From Mesostigma viride (taxonomy: Eukaryota > Streptophyta > Mesostigmatophyceae > Mesostigmatales > Mesostigmataceae), in NCBI GenBank assembly GCA_009746045.1, contig RPFO01002204.1, forward strand, positions 1 through 64,000: a stretch of 64,000 nucleotides of DNA. The letters are read 5' to 3'. A program made the position numbers and the translations under genes. Under the pieces are notes generated by a model, which had not been told where the DNA came from, searched no databases, and worked only from the letters and a program-made list of their open reading frames with translations. The number at the start of each line of letters is the position of its first letter. Within the stretch, counting starts at the first letter, position 1. Shown here piece after piece: positions 20,757 through 32,898 of this stretch.

Positions 20757-22239
20757 GGCCGGGTGCAGTGCAGCCCACCCTGGCCCGCCCATCAAATGAC
20801 ATCGAGGCTTGACCTGAAACTTGTTGCACGTTGCTACTAGGATAAAGGGACGGAAAGAATTTCAGCACCGACGGGGGACGGGCGATTTCAGCAACGGACG
20901 GAAGGAATTTCAGCGGCGACGGGCGACGGGCTAACGGAACCCCATAAACGGTCGGCCCACCAATTTGCTGCGTTCTGCGTCGCGGCCCAATCACGAAATT
21001 TCAAATTTTGATGGCCACGGGATGACGTTATGGCTGTCGCAGCGACCTGTTTAGTTGGTCGTGCCTGATGTGCAGCTACGTTTTCATTGTTGGAGGGTTG
21101 GAAACGGGGTTTGAAAGGACAAACGCTCAGTTATTTAGTGACGGGTCTTTGGAACTCCTGGACTGTTGGTGCCGTAAGCTCTTTGAGAGGGTTGCTAGGA
21201 AGACGAACTGTCAGGGTAGGAGGTGGCACCGGTCTGACGCCTGGTAAAGCTGCGTTTTTTGTTTGCTGGGCTTTTGAACGGTGCTGAATGCATATTTTTG
21301 CTTCCAGGCGGTCCATTGTGTTCACGCGAGGAGGGGAGAGGGGATAGGGAGGGGCCGTTTGCTTCCCGGGCGGTTCCATGGATCATGTCCCGCCATATGC
21401 ACATATGCCAACCGTCTTTTGCGCTCGGTTTCCTTTTATTTCGGTTTCGCCGCTTTGGAACGTCGTTTCATGCATTAATATGCTTCGAGGCCGTCTCTTT
21501 GCGTTGTGTTTCCGTCAGCAGCGGGAAAGGAGGCCCGGTTTGCTCGGCCATCATATTCGTTGCGTCTCTTCCTGGATGGGAGGTATGCCTCCCGCTCTTT
21601 GTTGCTGTATTTCGATGGGGAATGCTTTCGAATGCCTTTCCATTCTTTTCCCTGCACCCACGCAGTATTTTTCCGTTGTGTTTCGGTGAGCCACGGGAAT
21701 GGAGTCAGCGTAGGCTTAGCGAGCCTCTCCGGTGCGTCATTCCCTGTCGTGCAGGTGTGTCTTTGTTATTCTAAACGCCAGATCTGTCGTATTTCGACTT
21801 GGAGTGTCATGAAATGTCCATCAACTGATTTGTTGGCAGATTTTGGCTGGGGCAGGTACCGCATCGGCATGTGTTCCACCATTGGGACATGGCTGCAACT
21901 ATGTACCCCAGTCACCTGCCACCCATCTGACTTGGGCCAACTCATCCCCTTTCTTGTGTTTGTTGCTCCTGCGTGGGCTGTTTTGAAAGCAGGTATGCTG
22001 CCTGCGGGGGATGGCCCAGACGCGGCGTGGTATCATGAGCATCAAGCGCGGCTAGGCAAACGGCCGGGGATATAAGCTCTGGATGTTGATTTTGATTTGG
22101 TTTTGTAACTTTTGATGATCAGTTTATAAAGGACCGTAAGGCGGCTTTTAATTTTTCCATTCTTCTCCATTTTCCCTTCTAGTTTATGGAGCTCTGCATA
22201 TGCTTCCCTCCTTTATCGAGGATCGCATTAACGAGGAGA
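20757..22239. other. Unassigned region with one possible 3' exon
   Basis: No recognised family. The plus-strand frame 21506-22075 ends in a compositionally gene-like stretch (FGWGRYRIGMCS, MLPAGDGPDAAWYHEHQARL) and TAA at 22073-22075, so 21830-22075 might be a terminal exon. I cannot identify it. Near 21225-21260 a CTGGTAAAGCTG segment resembles part of the copy A/B repeats. Confidence 0.25.
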
Positions 22240-22606
22240 GCATGGTAGACGGTGTGCCTTACATTGGTTGCTCAAGTAATAACTGTGTGTGCCCACGTCC
22301 ATGTGTGCATGCTCTCTCCCATTCCCTAGGTTCATGGGACACTAGTTTCCCTCGTGCTTTGTAATATATGGCTAGCTTGTTACCTTGGAATGTGAGTTAT
22401 GTGCGCTGAAATTAAAGCCCATTAGGCGGTGCATGGTATGCAGTGTGCCTTATTGGTTGCTCAACTATGTGTGTGCCCTGCACGTCCATGTGTGCATGCT
22501 CTCTCCCATTCCCTAGGTCCATGGGATGCTAGTTTCCCTTCGGGTTTTTTATATATGGCTAGCTTGTTACCTTGGAATAAGTTGTGTGCTGAAACCCATT
22601 AGGTGG
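22240..22606 (+). repeat. Two-unit tandem duplication (191 and 176 bp)
   Basis: Units 22240-22430 and 22431-22606 share GCATGGTA, TGTGCCTTA, the long identical stretch around CATGCTCTCTCCCATTCCC, and TATATGGCTAGCTTGTTACC. A third partial start follows at 22607. No coding content. Confidence 0.8.
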
Positions 22607-23185
22607 TGCATGGTAGATATGTGTCAGTGGTTCCAATGATTTTTAGCAATTTGACTTTTCTTATGTATTTATGCTTAGATGGAGACGTGCACATATGAAT
22701 AACTTGGATGTTGGATGTATGGATGTAAATTAACTTCGCTTCGATGTTGGACTTGATTTTTGTGCATGTGACATGAACCTTTGTGTGCTTGCAGAATTAA
22801 TATTGATATCCAAGGTTGACATCGGGCCACATGCTCATCAAGGGCAGCGACTAGTGGCGTTTGATGCCTTTCTAGAAATTGATTGACCAAGTGCTTGAGC
22901 ACTTTTTGTTGCCTAATTATGTAGTTCATACTAGAGCTCATGTATAGCATGTATCCATCCAGATGGTCAAGATTTCTGGCATGCGTTTGTTCTCTCCTTG
23001 ATACATAGTCAAGACGTTCAAGGGTTGTGCATCCATGGCCCCATGTGAAACAACCAACATGGTTGTCCACTCATAAATGTATTGCTTGTTTAGTTTGGTA
23101 CTAAATGATTAACTAGAACAAAGCTATTATGGATAATTATAATTGCAAATCAAGCACCATCCATTCATGTGAGTAAACATGGTAA
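22607..23185. other. No gene seen
   Basis: AT-rich sequence. The minus-strand frame 22675-23070 has no recognisable features. Confidence 0.4.
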
Positions 23186-23541
23186 CACTAGGGTAAATAC
23201 TATGCTCAAGAGTCTTTACCCCACATTTACCCCAACATTACCCTAGAAAGCACCATACCCATGCCAAGGGGAAGTGTGGGGTAAAAATAGGGTAAACAGG
23301 GGGTAATTATTAGGGGTAATTATTACTCATTATTCCCGGCAATTCACCCCTTTTGGGGGGGTAAAACGTGGGTAAAAGGTGGGTAAAAGGTGGGTAAAAG
23401 GTGGTAAAACAAGATTACCCTTCTTCTACCCCAGGTAAAAAGTGGGGAAAAACCAGGGTAATATGTTACCCTTGGAGGGTAATATTTACCCATGTTTACC
23501 CTCCTTTTCCCCTGAAATTACCAAAGTTGGAGCCCAGAGTG
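23186..23541. mobile_element. GGTAAA-rich MITE-like element X2
   Basis: It starts CACTAGGGTAAATAC and ends GGAGCCCAGAGTG, and is dense in GGGTAAA/TTTACCC, including three tandem GTGGGTAAAAG units near 23370. It is inverted relative to X1. Confidence 0.5.
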
Positions 23542-24839
23542 CTAGCTACTTTGAGCAGGCCATTATGTTGCATCTTAATTTTGTTATAGAGCTATAGTGA
23601 GATATAAATGTTAAACAAACTCTCGAGTAAAAGGTCTTACACACGCAACAATGGCCTGTGCCTCACGCTTACATACTGGCAAACAGCTATAGCAAGACAA
23701 GCAAGGCCTTCAATGGGGACAGCACGGCATTGTAATATGTACAAGCGACGAACATTGATCAGCCCTGGCAAAAAAGAATGTCCACCGTATAAAAGCCAAT
23801 CTTCTGGTGTGGAATCATTTTCAAAAAGATGTATCAGACTACTTGGGCTTTCATTCACCTGGAAATCTTCATTAGGGGTCGCCCGTCCCACGCCGGCGCC
23901 AGCAATGTCGACGTTTGCATTCTCGTGAAGCGGCTCATTGGTGGCATCCCGAGCGGTGTTCCCTGAAAAGGTCGAGGGGGAACCCAAGGCAATTGTGTGC
24001 GGCCAGCTACATGATTTAGCATTGCCGCCCACTCAGGGTCCCGAAATCGGTAAGAGTAAGATACAAAAAGGCGACTCTATTGCGCAATGTAGGTTTGAAG
24101 GATGAGTTAGAAATGGGGTAATAATGGCGGAAATAACTCATGGGTTTTCATGATCCCTCCATGGCAGCTCCAAATGAGCACTGTTGGAAAACAACGAACT
24201 TAGAATACTGTACCCTTAATAGTTGCCCGTTCGCCCGACGGTGTTGTTATGTACGCCGTACGGTTCGAATAAAATAATTCTGTACGCGTGCTTTACGCTG
24301 CGGATAAAATACACGTATTCTATGAAAAATATGGGACTTGGATTTAGAACTTTGGGGGGTGCCAGGCTACCAGCGGGCAGCGCGGCGCCTAGGTTCTTTG
24401 GCACGGCGTCTACACACTGTGTACTTCCCCGTCTGCCGGAAAAATGTTTGCTTTGGGCCTAGGGGCTAGGAATTAAAAGTTGGCTTGATCATGATGACGA
24501 AGCTGGGTGCAAGGTGCCCTGGCCATAAATTGCGAGAGTGGCCATAGCGAAATTAGCAACATAGGGCAAGGGAAATGCAAATCAAATGCTCGAATGTTGA
24601 ACTGACGATGAGTTCATGATATTAGATTGTGGCGGGAAGTAGCTGGTTCATAATATCTCAGCTTTCTTTTTATGCCATCGGCATGGGGAATTCTACGCAT
24701 TTTTTGGTCACGCGGAATCAAATAGAATTCATGATACTGTACCTCCATATATGTTTTTGATACATTTCCCATACAACATTGCATGAGTGTGAGGCAGTTG
24801 GCTGGTCTCTCTGGCATCATCATTAGCACGTAACTGGTG
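23542..24839. other. No supported gene
   Basis: No domain recognised in any frame; the minus-strand frame 23637-24032 is uncharacterised. The stretch 24240-24440 (GTACGCCGTACGG, AAAATACACGTATTC, CCAGCGGGCAGCG) matches the reverse complement of 19400-19570, so it is another copy of the end of the insertion that split the LINE. Confidence 0.4.
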
Positions 24840-25583
24840 AGTAAAAGCTTCCCATTGACAGCATGTGCCAGGTGCCAGGTGTGCTGGCCATCACCTGGCA
24901 AGCTATAGCAGCTTAGGCCTAGTTTATCCTTGCTAGGGCAGGCTGAAATAGGCTCAACATCACTAGTTTGTTGGTGGCTGCCTCCTAGAATGCATGCCTT
25001 ACGTAGGGTATCCGTACCACGTTACCTACGTGCATGGACAAGGTGGCACCTGCACATAGGTGCCATGTAAGGGCAGTGTGATGATGCAGTTATGTTTCCC
25101 CATCATTGTGGAAGGGAAATGTATTGTTTGGCATGGTTGGGGGCCATATTAGTAGGTAGTATGCCCACCCCTACCCCCTTGGTTGCTTTTTACCACGGTA
25201 CCCCTATGGGCTGTACTGGGTGTAACTGCTGGTATACCCACCCAAATGATGACCCCAATAGCTCAAACTGTTCAGCAACTAATTGTTTATCATCCCTGAA
25301 GTGGTACATAGGTGTCTACAGTGTAGGTCTTACAACATAATTCAAAATGCACATTCTACCAAAAATGAAAACGCGCGTCTTGACCCCCCTGACTTTGACG
25401 GCAGTTATATATGGCCTACCCTGCATATATGTGAGGTTGTGATATACCAACCCGAAGGGCAACTCATGGACATGCTTGGCCCCCAAGGACAGCCATTGGA
25501 TATGGGTAGGTTGGATGGCATCTGGTTTGCAAATTTGTGAAGATCCAGCCGATTTATCGTCAGGATCTCGGCCCATTCAGGGG
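24840..25583 (+). mobile_element. TTAA-flanked DNA element, terminal part (copy E)
   Basis: The right end reads CCATTCAGGGG directly before TTAA (25584-25587). The body is the reverse complement of 7459-8226 and is related to 30990-31620. The left end is not defined. No transposase. Copy B starts immediately after the TTAA. Confidence 0.6.
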
Positions 25584-25587
25584 TTAA

Positions 25588-28060
25588 TACGTCCACAAAG
25601 TTGTAACCACACCTATTTTTAGGACTGAGTTCAACTCAGTCCTAATTTTAGGGCTGAGTTTTAGGGTTTTGTAGAAAATTCACCTAAGCCACATTACTTG
25701 CGGTAAATACCCAAATAAATTTAATCAAATACTAGATAAAAAGATCTTTCTTGGACATATTTTTGCGTTTTTTTTTATTTGATTTGGACGGTCAAATGTA
25801 CGGTCAAAGTACAGGTGGTAAGGTTACTTTTTCATGTGAAACGTGAGTTCCGGAAATGCACGACCTAGCCATGGTGGCTTGCGCCCATGCACGCAGTTCA
25901 CGTTTGCGGAAGAAATAGCTGGTCAAACTCAGGAAATAGAATTTATATGTCCTAAAGATCATACAAACCAATTTTTAGCTCGCGGGGATGCGGTTTACTA
26001 GGTGTCGGCACTGCTCTTTCTGGAAAAAACTACGATCAGGCAGGTCGACGGAATTGATGACTACAATTGCTTTCCCGCGCAAGTTGAAGGTTTATATCAA
26101 AGAGACAACCAGCGCAAGTTGAAGGTTTATATGCTTATTATTATTTTTCATCATTCATTGTCCTAGAATTCAGGCAGTGGCAGTAAGGATGTCATTATTT
26201 TGACCACTCTGTCACGTCATCGTTTGTGTGCCGCAAGTGCCACTTTTGCGGGAACCGCCTGGGCCAAGGTAACGCCAGCCATGCCAGGTAAAGCTGGAAT
26301 ATCGTTGCCTCATCGTTTCTTGATGTTCTTACATGAGTTCAGTCTTGCGAGGCGTTGGAAGTTCAGACTCTTGATGCTCTTTCTTGACCGTTGCCTGCCC
26401 CTCTCTAAACCCCCTTTGTAGATGATGTTACCGGGCATTGCCTTATCCTAGTGTGGTTGTGCAGGTTTTCAGGCGCTGTGTGGGTTCAAACACCTACGTA
26501 TATGTTAGTTATTCTTTTGCTACGTTCATACTGCATGATTGTGTGGCCATGGGCTGCATCAAGCGTGTTTTCAAGCTTATACGGGTGAGTGACAAATCTT
26601 GGCGATAAACCACTGTCAGCATGTGCCAGCAAGTATGTTGCCCATGTCATGGCTAGGCAAAACAGTTTTAGCCATGTCTATTCTTGTTAGAAACAATTCA
26701 AATATGCTTAACCTAACCAGCATATTGGTTCTTAACACTAATACTATACAACCCTTGTGTGGGTAGGTATCCAAACCCATTCCCTACGTGCATGCATAGG
26801 CTCTCACACATACTAAGACAATATAACTGCAATATGTTGATGCAAGCATGTTTTCCTATCATGCCTGAAGGGAAATGAGTTGATTGGCATGGTTGGTGGC
26901 CACCGTGGTGTGTAGTATGACCGCACTTACATGCTAGCAAATTGCTAGCAACCTCCAATCCCATTCTTAGGGTTGGTGGGGTTTTGGCATGTTTCAGGCA
27001 GTGCCAGTGGCCGAATTGAGTCCAGTTTTTTGCCACAGTTCAAGAACTCTATTATCTACATGCCTATGATTTTTAATAGTGAATATGGATTTTATTGGAT
27101 TTTACACACTCGTGCTTCCACAGAAAATTCCAAAATCGCGAGTAAGGGTTGAGACTCATGTATAATTTTACATGATTTGGTCAACAGGAGGAAAAAATGG
27201 TTCCGACTTAGGACTTGCAAAACTTAGCCCTTACCGGGAGAAGACAAGTCTGCGGGGGCTGATTTAAGAGGTACCTTGAAATTAAATAAGAGGCGCGCCT
27301 CTATGAATATATAGCTTTGGAGGCGAGTTTCTGTTGGCGTTAAGTCGTAGTATTGTACGATTGATAGATTGGTAGTGCATTGGTGGTACTGCACGACGGT
27401 ATTGGACGGAGTTCCCGGAATCCCGGTCTGGCAAGCGGATTTTGCATCTCACGGGTACATCTCACGGGTACATCTCACGGGTACACGACGCGGCACGACG
27501 TTGTACAGCAAAATGGCTCGCAGAAAAGCTAGGAACCTAGGCGACTATTTGGTGCCGCGTCGGTCGTGACGTTGTTTACTCCGTTGGATCTGCATCTACG
27601 GCGTAAGTGGGTTGTTTCGAAACCCGGTCGATGAGATTTAACGGAGAAGTCGAGTATATAACTGATCATTTTTTGACAACTGAGTGAAAATGTAAAATTC
27701 GACATGAAATAAACAGCTTGAGATGTCGTTCAATACTGCAAGTTATCGCCAATCGAAACTCCCGTCCAGTAATATATCTGGATAGAGGCATGTCTCTTAT
27801 TTAATTTCAAGGTACCTCTTAATTAATCTCGGGCCCCGCCTCGGGCTATAAGTTTGCAAAAAAAAAAGTCTGTAAGTCCGGGCAAAGGTGAATACAACAT
27901 ATGATTTTTTAAGCATATTCCCAAGCATTAGCATGATATTGAGTGCTATGATGGATATCAAACATATATGGGGTACCCCCTACCGTTACCGCCATGTGCA
28001 TGATCTCAAAGATGGTATACTCAGTCCTATTTTTAGGACTGAGTTTTTACAAACGACGTG
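25588..28060. mobile_element. Hairpin-ended repeat, copy B
   Basis: A paralogue of copy A. The left end has a degenerate ACGTC..GTTGTAA and an AGGACTGAGTTCAACTCAGTCCT palindrome (25621-25643). The right end has the ACTCAGTCCTA-TTTT-TAGGACTGAGT hairpin (28019-28043) and TACAAACGACGTG (28048-28060). The interior matches A over most of its length. It carries the 551-bp MITE at 27268-27818. The word GGAATATCGTTGCCTCATCG near 26300 corresponds to the site where a TTAA element inserted in the 28611-31620 relative. Confidence 0.6.
27268..27818. mobile_element. 551-bp MITE with 25-bp perfect terminal inverted repeats
   Basis: Arms at 27268-27292 and 27794-27818 are perfect inverted repeats opening GAGGTACCTTG. 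TTAA lies directly outside both ends (27264-27267 and 27819-27822), giving a TTAA (or TAA) target duplication. The interior has a 3x tandem ACATCTCACGGGT near 27457-27485 and no transposase. Paralogue A has no counterpart of it, which supports insertion into copy B. Class is uncertain: TTAA suggests piggyBac-like, TAA would suggest Harbinger-like. Confidence 0.75.
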
Positions 28061-28606
28061 ATGTGATGTCCAGACCAGGGTACCCTGCTGACTTTGAGCA
28101 CGGTTTTGGGCGGGAAAATATTGTCAGATATACGGTCAGTCAAAGGTGCTACGGACAGTAATATCTAGATCTCGGTGCTTGATAGCAAAAAAGTCACGGT
28201 CGGAAATTGGCACCAGAGCGGTTGACGTGGCGAATGGTGGTAATTGCCCTAATCTTGCCGCTTGACATACTCAGGTCTTTCGCAGAGTCACTGCAGGCTG
28301 CTCTTAGTGTACCAAATAGAAAAGTAGTTTCCAATAAAAATACACATACATGCGCCAGGCAGGCATTCAGAAGGGTGTGTTTAGTGCAGCATGCCATATC
28401 ATCGTTATGGACAAACAAACGGCAGTCTGCAACCAGTGCACGTCCTTCACGGCATGCGAAATGTGAGACTCAGCGACAGCTGTAGTCCATCCGGCAGGGC
28501 ACCCTCTACCAACTAAATCCTTGGCTGAAAATACTTCTTATCAAGATAGGGCCAAAATGTTCAAACGATCGAGACCTGATGCACACCCCAATGGTATGTG
28601 ACACAA
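28061..28606. other. No gene seen
   Basis: Sequence between two elements; the short frames 28194-28418 and 28207-28485 have no recognisable content. Confidence 0.4.
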
Positions 28607-28610
28607 TTAA

Positions 28611-31600
28611 CCCCAAATGGTTTGGCAGCCGATTTTTCCGCCAAAAAATGACTTACAGCCGATGCATCGGCTGCACAGCGGGGGACGAAATTGCGCGAAC
28701 AGTTTTGAGAATTTCAAAAACGTTATATACAGTAGCTGAGAGAGTGAAAGTTTATAAGTTTCTTCCAAGCGTGATACAGTACTATTAACTTCGATACCTT
28801 TGGACAAACTTACGACCAATGTCGTAAATGATGTTCAGAGCTGTCAAAGTACCGTGGGCAAGGGTACTTTTTCACGTGAAAGGTTAGTTCCAGAAATGCA
28901 CAACCTAGCCATGGCGGTGTGCGCCCATGCATGCAGTTTGCGGATTGCGAACGAATAAGCTGGCCAAATTCAGGAAATAAGTTTTATACGTCTTAAAGGT
29001 GCTACAGATTGATTTTTAGCTCAAGGCATTTGTTAGGAATCAGCTACGGCGCAACAGGACGGGTTTGGAGGATTATTTCTACTTGATATCACACATTGCT
29101 GTTCGAAAAAAACAGCGGCAGTAAATATTCAACATTTTCAGCCACTGTGTCACATCATTTTGTCAGTCCCACAAGGCAACTTTTGCGGGCAGCGCCTGGC
29201 CCAAGGTAACGCCAGCCGTACCGGGTAAGGATGGGATATTGCTGCTTTCTCGTTTATTAACCCTTAGTCCGCTGACCCATTTTTGGCACTTTCATACCCC
29301 TGAAAATGAAAAAAATCATAACTCACAGGCCACAACTCCAAATACCCCAACCAAGATGCTAGGAGTATCTACACTTCAAGGGCTTTCAGAATATGCAATA
29401 ATACAACGGCTTTATCAAAGCATTTTGATGATAGCTCTACTCAAAGTTGGCCAAAAGACGATCTTTTTTCCCCAAGGTAAAGTCTCCCCCCCCCTAACTT
29501 TCCAGGTACATAGGGTAGGGAATCTCAATATCAACATTGGACAACTTTAATAGTTGGATAGTCCAATGGTGGTTTCCTTGGGTCAGACCACCCGGATAAC
29601 CCATTAGACCTATATAAGGTGCGCATATACGTGTGTGGGTTATGCGCGCGTAAACAGCCATCTATGACATGCAATACAAGAATGCATTATAACAAGCTAT
29701 AAAAGATTGCCAAAGGTGCTGGAATACAAACATGTTGCCTACCTGCATTAACGACTGGTCACTTTCAGGGCTAATACCGCTCTTTACAGCAGGCATGGAA
29801 GCTTGCTGAAAGGTGCACTAAAAATCTCGTCAAATATAATGCATGGGAGACGTATTCCACTGCAAAAGACACGCAAACACGTTGCCGTACCTGGCTCGTT
29901 CACGTCCTGACCGGATTCCAGTGGCCGGGACCCTCATATCTCACACATACCACTGCTTTACAGGCATAGGTCGCCATAGCCGCATCATGCATGCATCCTT
30001 TATGATTTCCAGTTGATGCTGCGTTCAAAGATTACCTATAAACGCGTCCGCATTCCCAGCAAACGCATCAGCGGACATCCCGTACCTAATCTGGATGCTT
30101 GGGCTGGCGCAGACTGCCCGGCCATGAGGATAAAATGGAAATGTGATAGGCGATGACTTGTCTGGCACTGACGACCAAGAAGGCAGTATTTTCCTACCTG
30201 TATTTTCCCAATCCTAAAAATCTGGCCATGTCTGACCTACGAAAATCACGCATCATCATTCTGAGCAACATTCTAAACCGTTTCTAGCCGCGAGACGCAA
30301 AATTTCCCTGATAACGGCACGTTGGCAGCCATATCTCGTCGCGCGCGCGCGCGAGTGAAAATTTCCCGCCAAAGTCACGTGAACCCCTATGATTACAGCC
30401 TTATAATTACCAGGCTATGGCGGATATTACCCCCAAACCTATGCATCACCTTCGTCCCTAAGTGTTCCCGGACCCACCGGACAACTGTCCTCCGTCACAA
30501 GTGGCGCGACGCTCTCCGCGCGGCGCGAAATTCGACCGTTAGTCAACCCCCCGACAGGTCGGGGGTTAGCGGACTAAGGGTTAAGTTTTATACTCATACG
30601 TTTAAGCTTGTGAGGCATTGTTACTTAACAGTTTCCATGCTCTCTCTTGACCATGGCTCTGCCCCTCTCTAAAACCCTCTCCTTCGATGATCTTACCAGG
30701 CATAGCCCCATAGTGTGGTTGTGTAGGTTTCTATGCTTGGTATAGTTTTATATATAGATGATCACTTTTCTATATAGATGTTAGTCATCCTCTTCCCACT
30801 TTCATACCGCGTGATTGTGTGGTCTCATGCTGGTTCAAGGGTGCTTCCAAGCATCAAAAAGTGAGTGAAAACTTTTTGTGAGAAACCACTGCCGCCATGT
30901 GCCTAGTGCAGGTATGCTGGCCATGTCATGTCAAGCTTTGCCTGTTTTAGCCTTGTATATTCTTGTAAGAAACACCTGAAACATGTCCAACCTGCCTGTG
31001 ATCTTGGTAATAAACACTCATATCACAAACCTTTGTAGGTATGTAGGTATTCTAGCGCATTCCCTCCATCCATGCATGGTCTCCCACACATACCAAGCTG
31101 TCATATAACAGTGATATAATCATGCAAATATGTTCTCCTGTTATGGTTGTATGGAAGTGGGTTGAATGGCATGGTTGTTGCCCACTTTGGCAGGTGATAC
31201 GACCATGCTTTCCTAGCGCACATCCCCTTGGTAGTGTTAGGCCACGGTCACCCTTGCAGCTTGCATAGAATGTAACTTGTGATATACTCATCCAAATGAT
31301 GACCTGTTTAGCTCTGCTTGTTCAGCAACTAAATCTTCATCCTCCCTGAAGTAGTGGACGTTGCATAAGTATTTTACAACAAGTCACCATGCACGTTCTC
31401 CCACAAATGAAAACACGCATGTTGACCCCCCTGATTTTGACAGCAGTTTATAGCACGCCTTGCAGATATCTAAGGTGTAAGTATATCAAGCGTTGGGGCA
31501 ACATATGAACCTGCTTGGCCCCCAGGGATGTCCTACCCTTGATCACTATAATTGGTTGGTTCAGGGGGTGGTCCCCTAAAATCGCATTTGAAATCGGCTG

Positions 31601-31620
31601 TAACCCAAACCATTTAGGGG
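28611..31620. mobile_element. TTAA-flanked DNA element, complete, copy C (3010 bp with insert)
   Basis: Flanked by TTAA at 28607-28610 and 31621-31624. The left end CCCCAAATGGTTTGG and the reversed right end CCCCTAAATGGTTTGG form a terminal inverted repeat, followed on both sides by CAGCCGA after a short indel. Without the nested element at 29261-30580 it would be about 1.69 kb. The interior is shared with A and B on the left and with D and E on the right. There is no transposase-like frame, so it is a non-autonomous TTAA-type (piggyBac-like) element. Confidence 0.75.
29261..30580 (-). mobile_element. piggyBac-like non-autonomous element, complete (1320 bp), nested
   Basis: TTAA at 29257-29260 and 30581-30584. 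Ends are CCCTTAGTCCGCT and, reversed, CCCTTAGTCCGCTAACC. It is homologous to 8758-10105 in the opposite orientation: CTTCAAGGGCTTTC near the left end, GCGCGCGCGAGTGAAA near the right. The flanks rejoin to give the uninterrupted sequence seen in copy A around 18330 (TCTTAATG), so the empty site had a single TTAA. No transposase. Confidence 0.8.
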
Positions 31621-31624
31621 TTAA

Positions 31625-32898
31625 ATAGACAGCAGAGGCATAAAACTCTGCGTCCATTAGAGGAAAGCAAATCTCCTGAATAAGTGGCTGCAGGGTGTCT
31701 AACTACTATAATCGCTATCCAAATAAATAATGTCCATAGATGTCCTATACTTGTTGGGGAAAACTTCTTAAATTAGTTCAAAACTTGAATACTGTAGTAA
31801 CACCAAGCTCCGTATGTCTGGCCCCTTATCACCAGACTTCCCTTATGGTCAAAATGAGAGCGAACACATCTGCATTGTAGAATCTTCGAATTACTTGCCC
31901 CGATCCATGGGTAAGCTTACTCTACTGTGCAGTCAGGCTTAAGCTGTCAAGACTGTCGACAAGTCTATATTTACTATAACAACGACCGATAGAGGCCGGC
32001 GGCGTGGTATTGTCAAGCTAGGACCATGGAATTTTAACCACGCCTGCAAATCAACTAAGAACAGTGCACACAACTGCCGTACGACTTCAAGCATCAATTT
32101 GTCCCATCAATGCCGCATGAGGTCATGGCACACCCTTTCTCTGACACTGAGCCGCCCGTTATGTACATCATCTCATGGGTGAAGGGTGATGCTATTTTTA
32201 GAAGACATACTACACCCTGGTCTAGGACCCACATATCTGCATGCTTGGGTAGTTCCAACAACGTAGTATGCCTTAGCAGAAAAAAATATGTACTAACCTG
32301 GGGATCCCACAAGAAATATGTGCAAGCAACTGAGGTGGCGTTACAGTTGCATCAGTCCACTGTTGTATCAGGAAACGATGACCAGCCACCACTTACCATA
32401 CTGTAACTGGCCACACATAAAAATAGGTAGATCTGAGAGTGGAGCCAACCACATACAATGCCATACGTACCCGCAACAGTACAACGGCAGGCCAGAAGCA
32501 GCACCGTGATGAAAATGAAATTCTTGGGGCGCATTTTCCACTCGATATGTATGCTGCGCCACAAGTGCCGATGCTACTGCCGATGTTGGCACTGGACTTG
32601 GCAGTCGTTGATTCACTGGCGCCGCAGGTAAATTATGCCTGCATCGCACCAAATACAATAGCAAGTTATATGCGTGCATATTATTATTGATAACAAAACG
32701 TATTGCTGGACTGTGTCTGGTGAGCATGCGCCTTCTTCATAAAATAGGAAGATCGAGTAACCATCAATATCATACCATGCTCATGGAGCTAGACGGATCA
32801 GAAGATGCATGTCCATGGTGTGAATCAACTGCAAGCAAATACTGTACATAGGCATGCAACGGCTGTCAATCAAAGGGCGTACGTTCATCTGTACATAC
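31625..32898. other. No confident gene; possible exon near 32440-32627
   Basis: The frame 32439-32690 contains HFPLDMYAAPQVPMLLP and then a CCGCAG/GTAAAT junction at about 32627 that could be a donor. The frame 32110-32406 is an unrecognised 98-codon ORF. I cannot link either to a family. Confidence 0.2.

Noticed and set aside
24840..25583. Calling copies D and E the inverted ends of one 18-kb element
   Set aside because: They are reverse complements about 17 kb apart, but each has its own TTAA context and the same family has a complete 3-kb member, so independent insertions are simpler.
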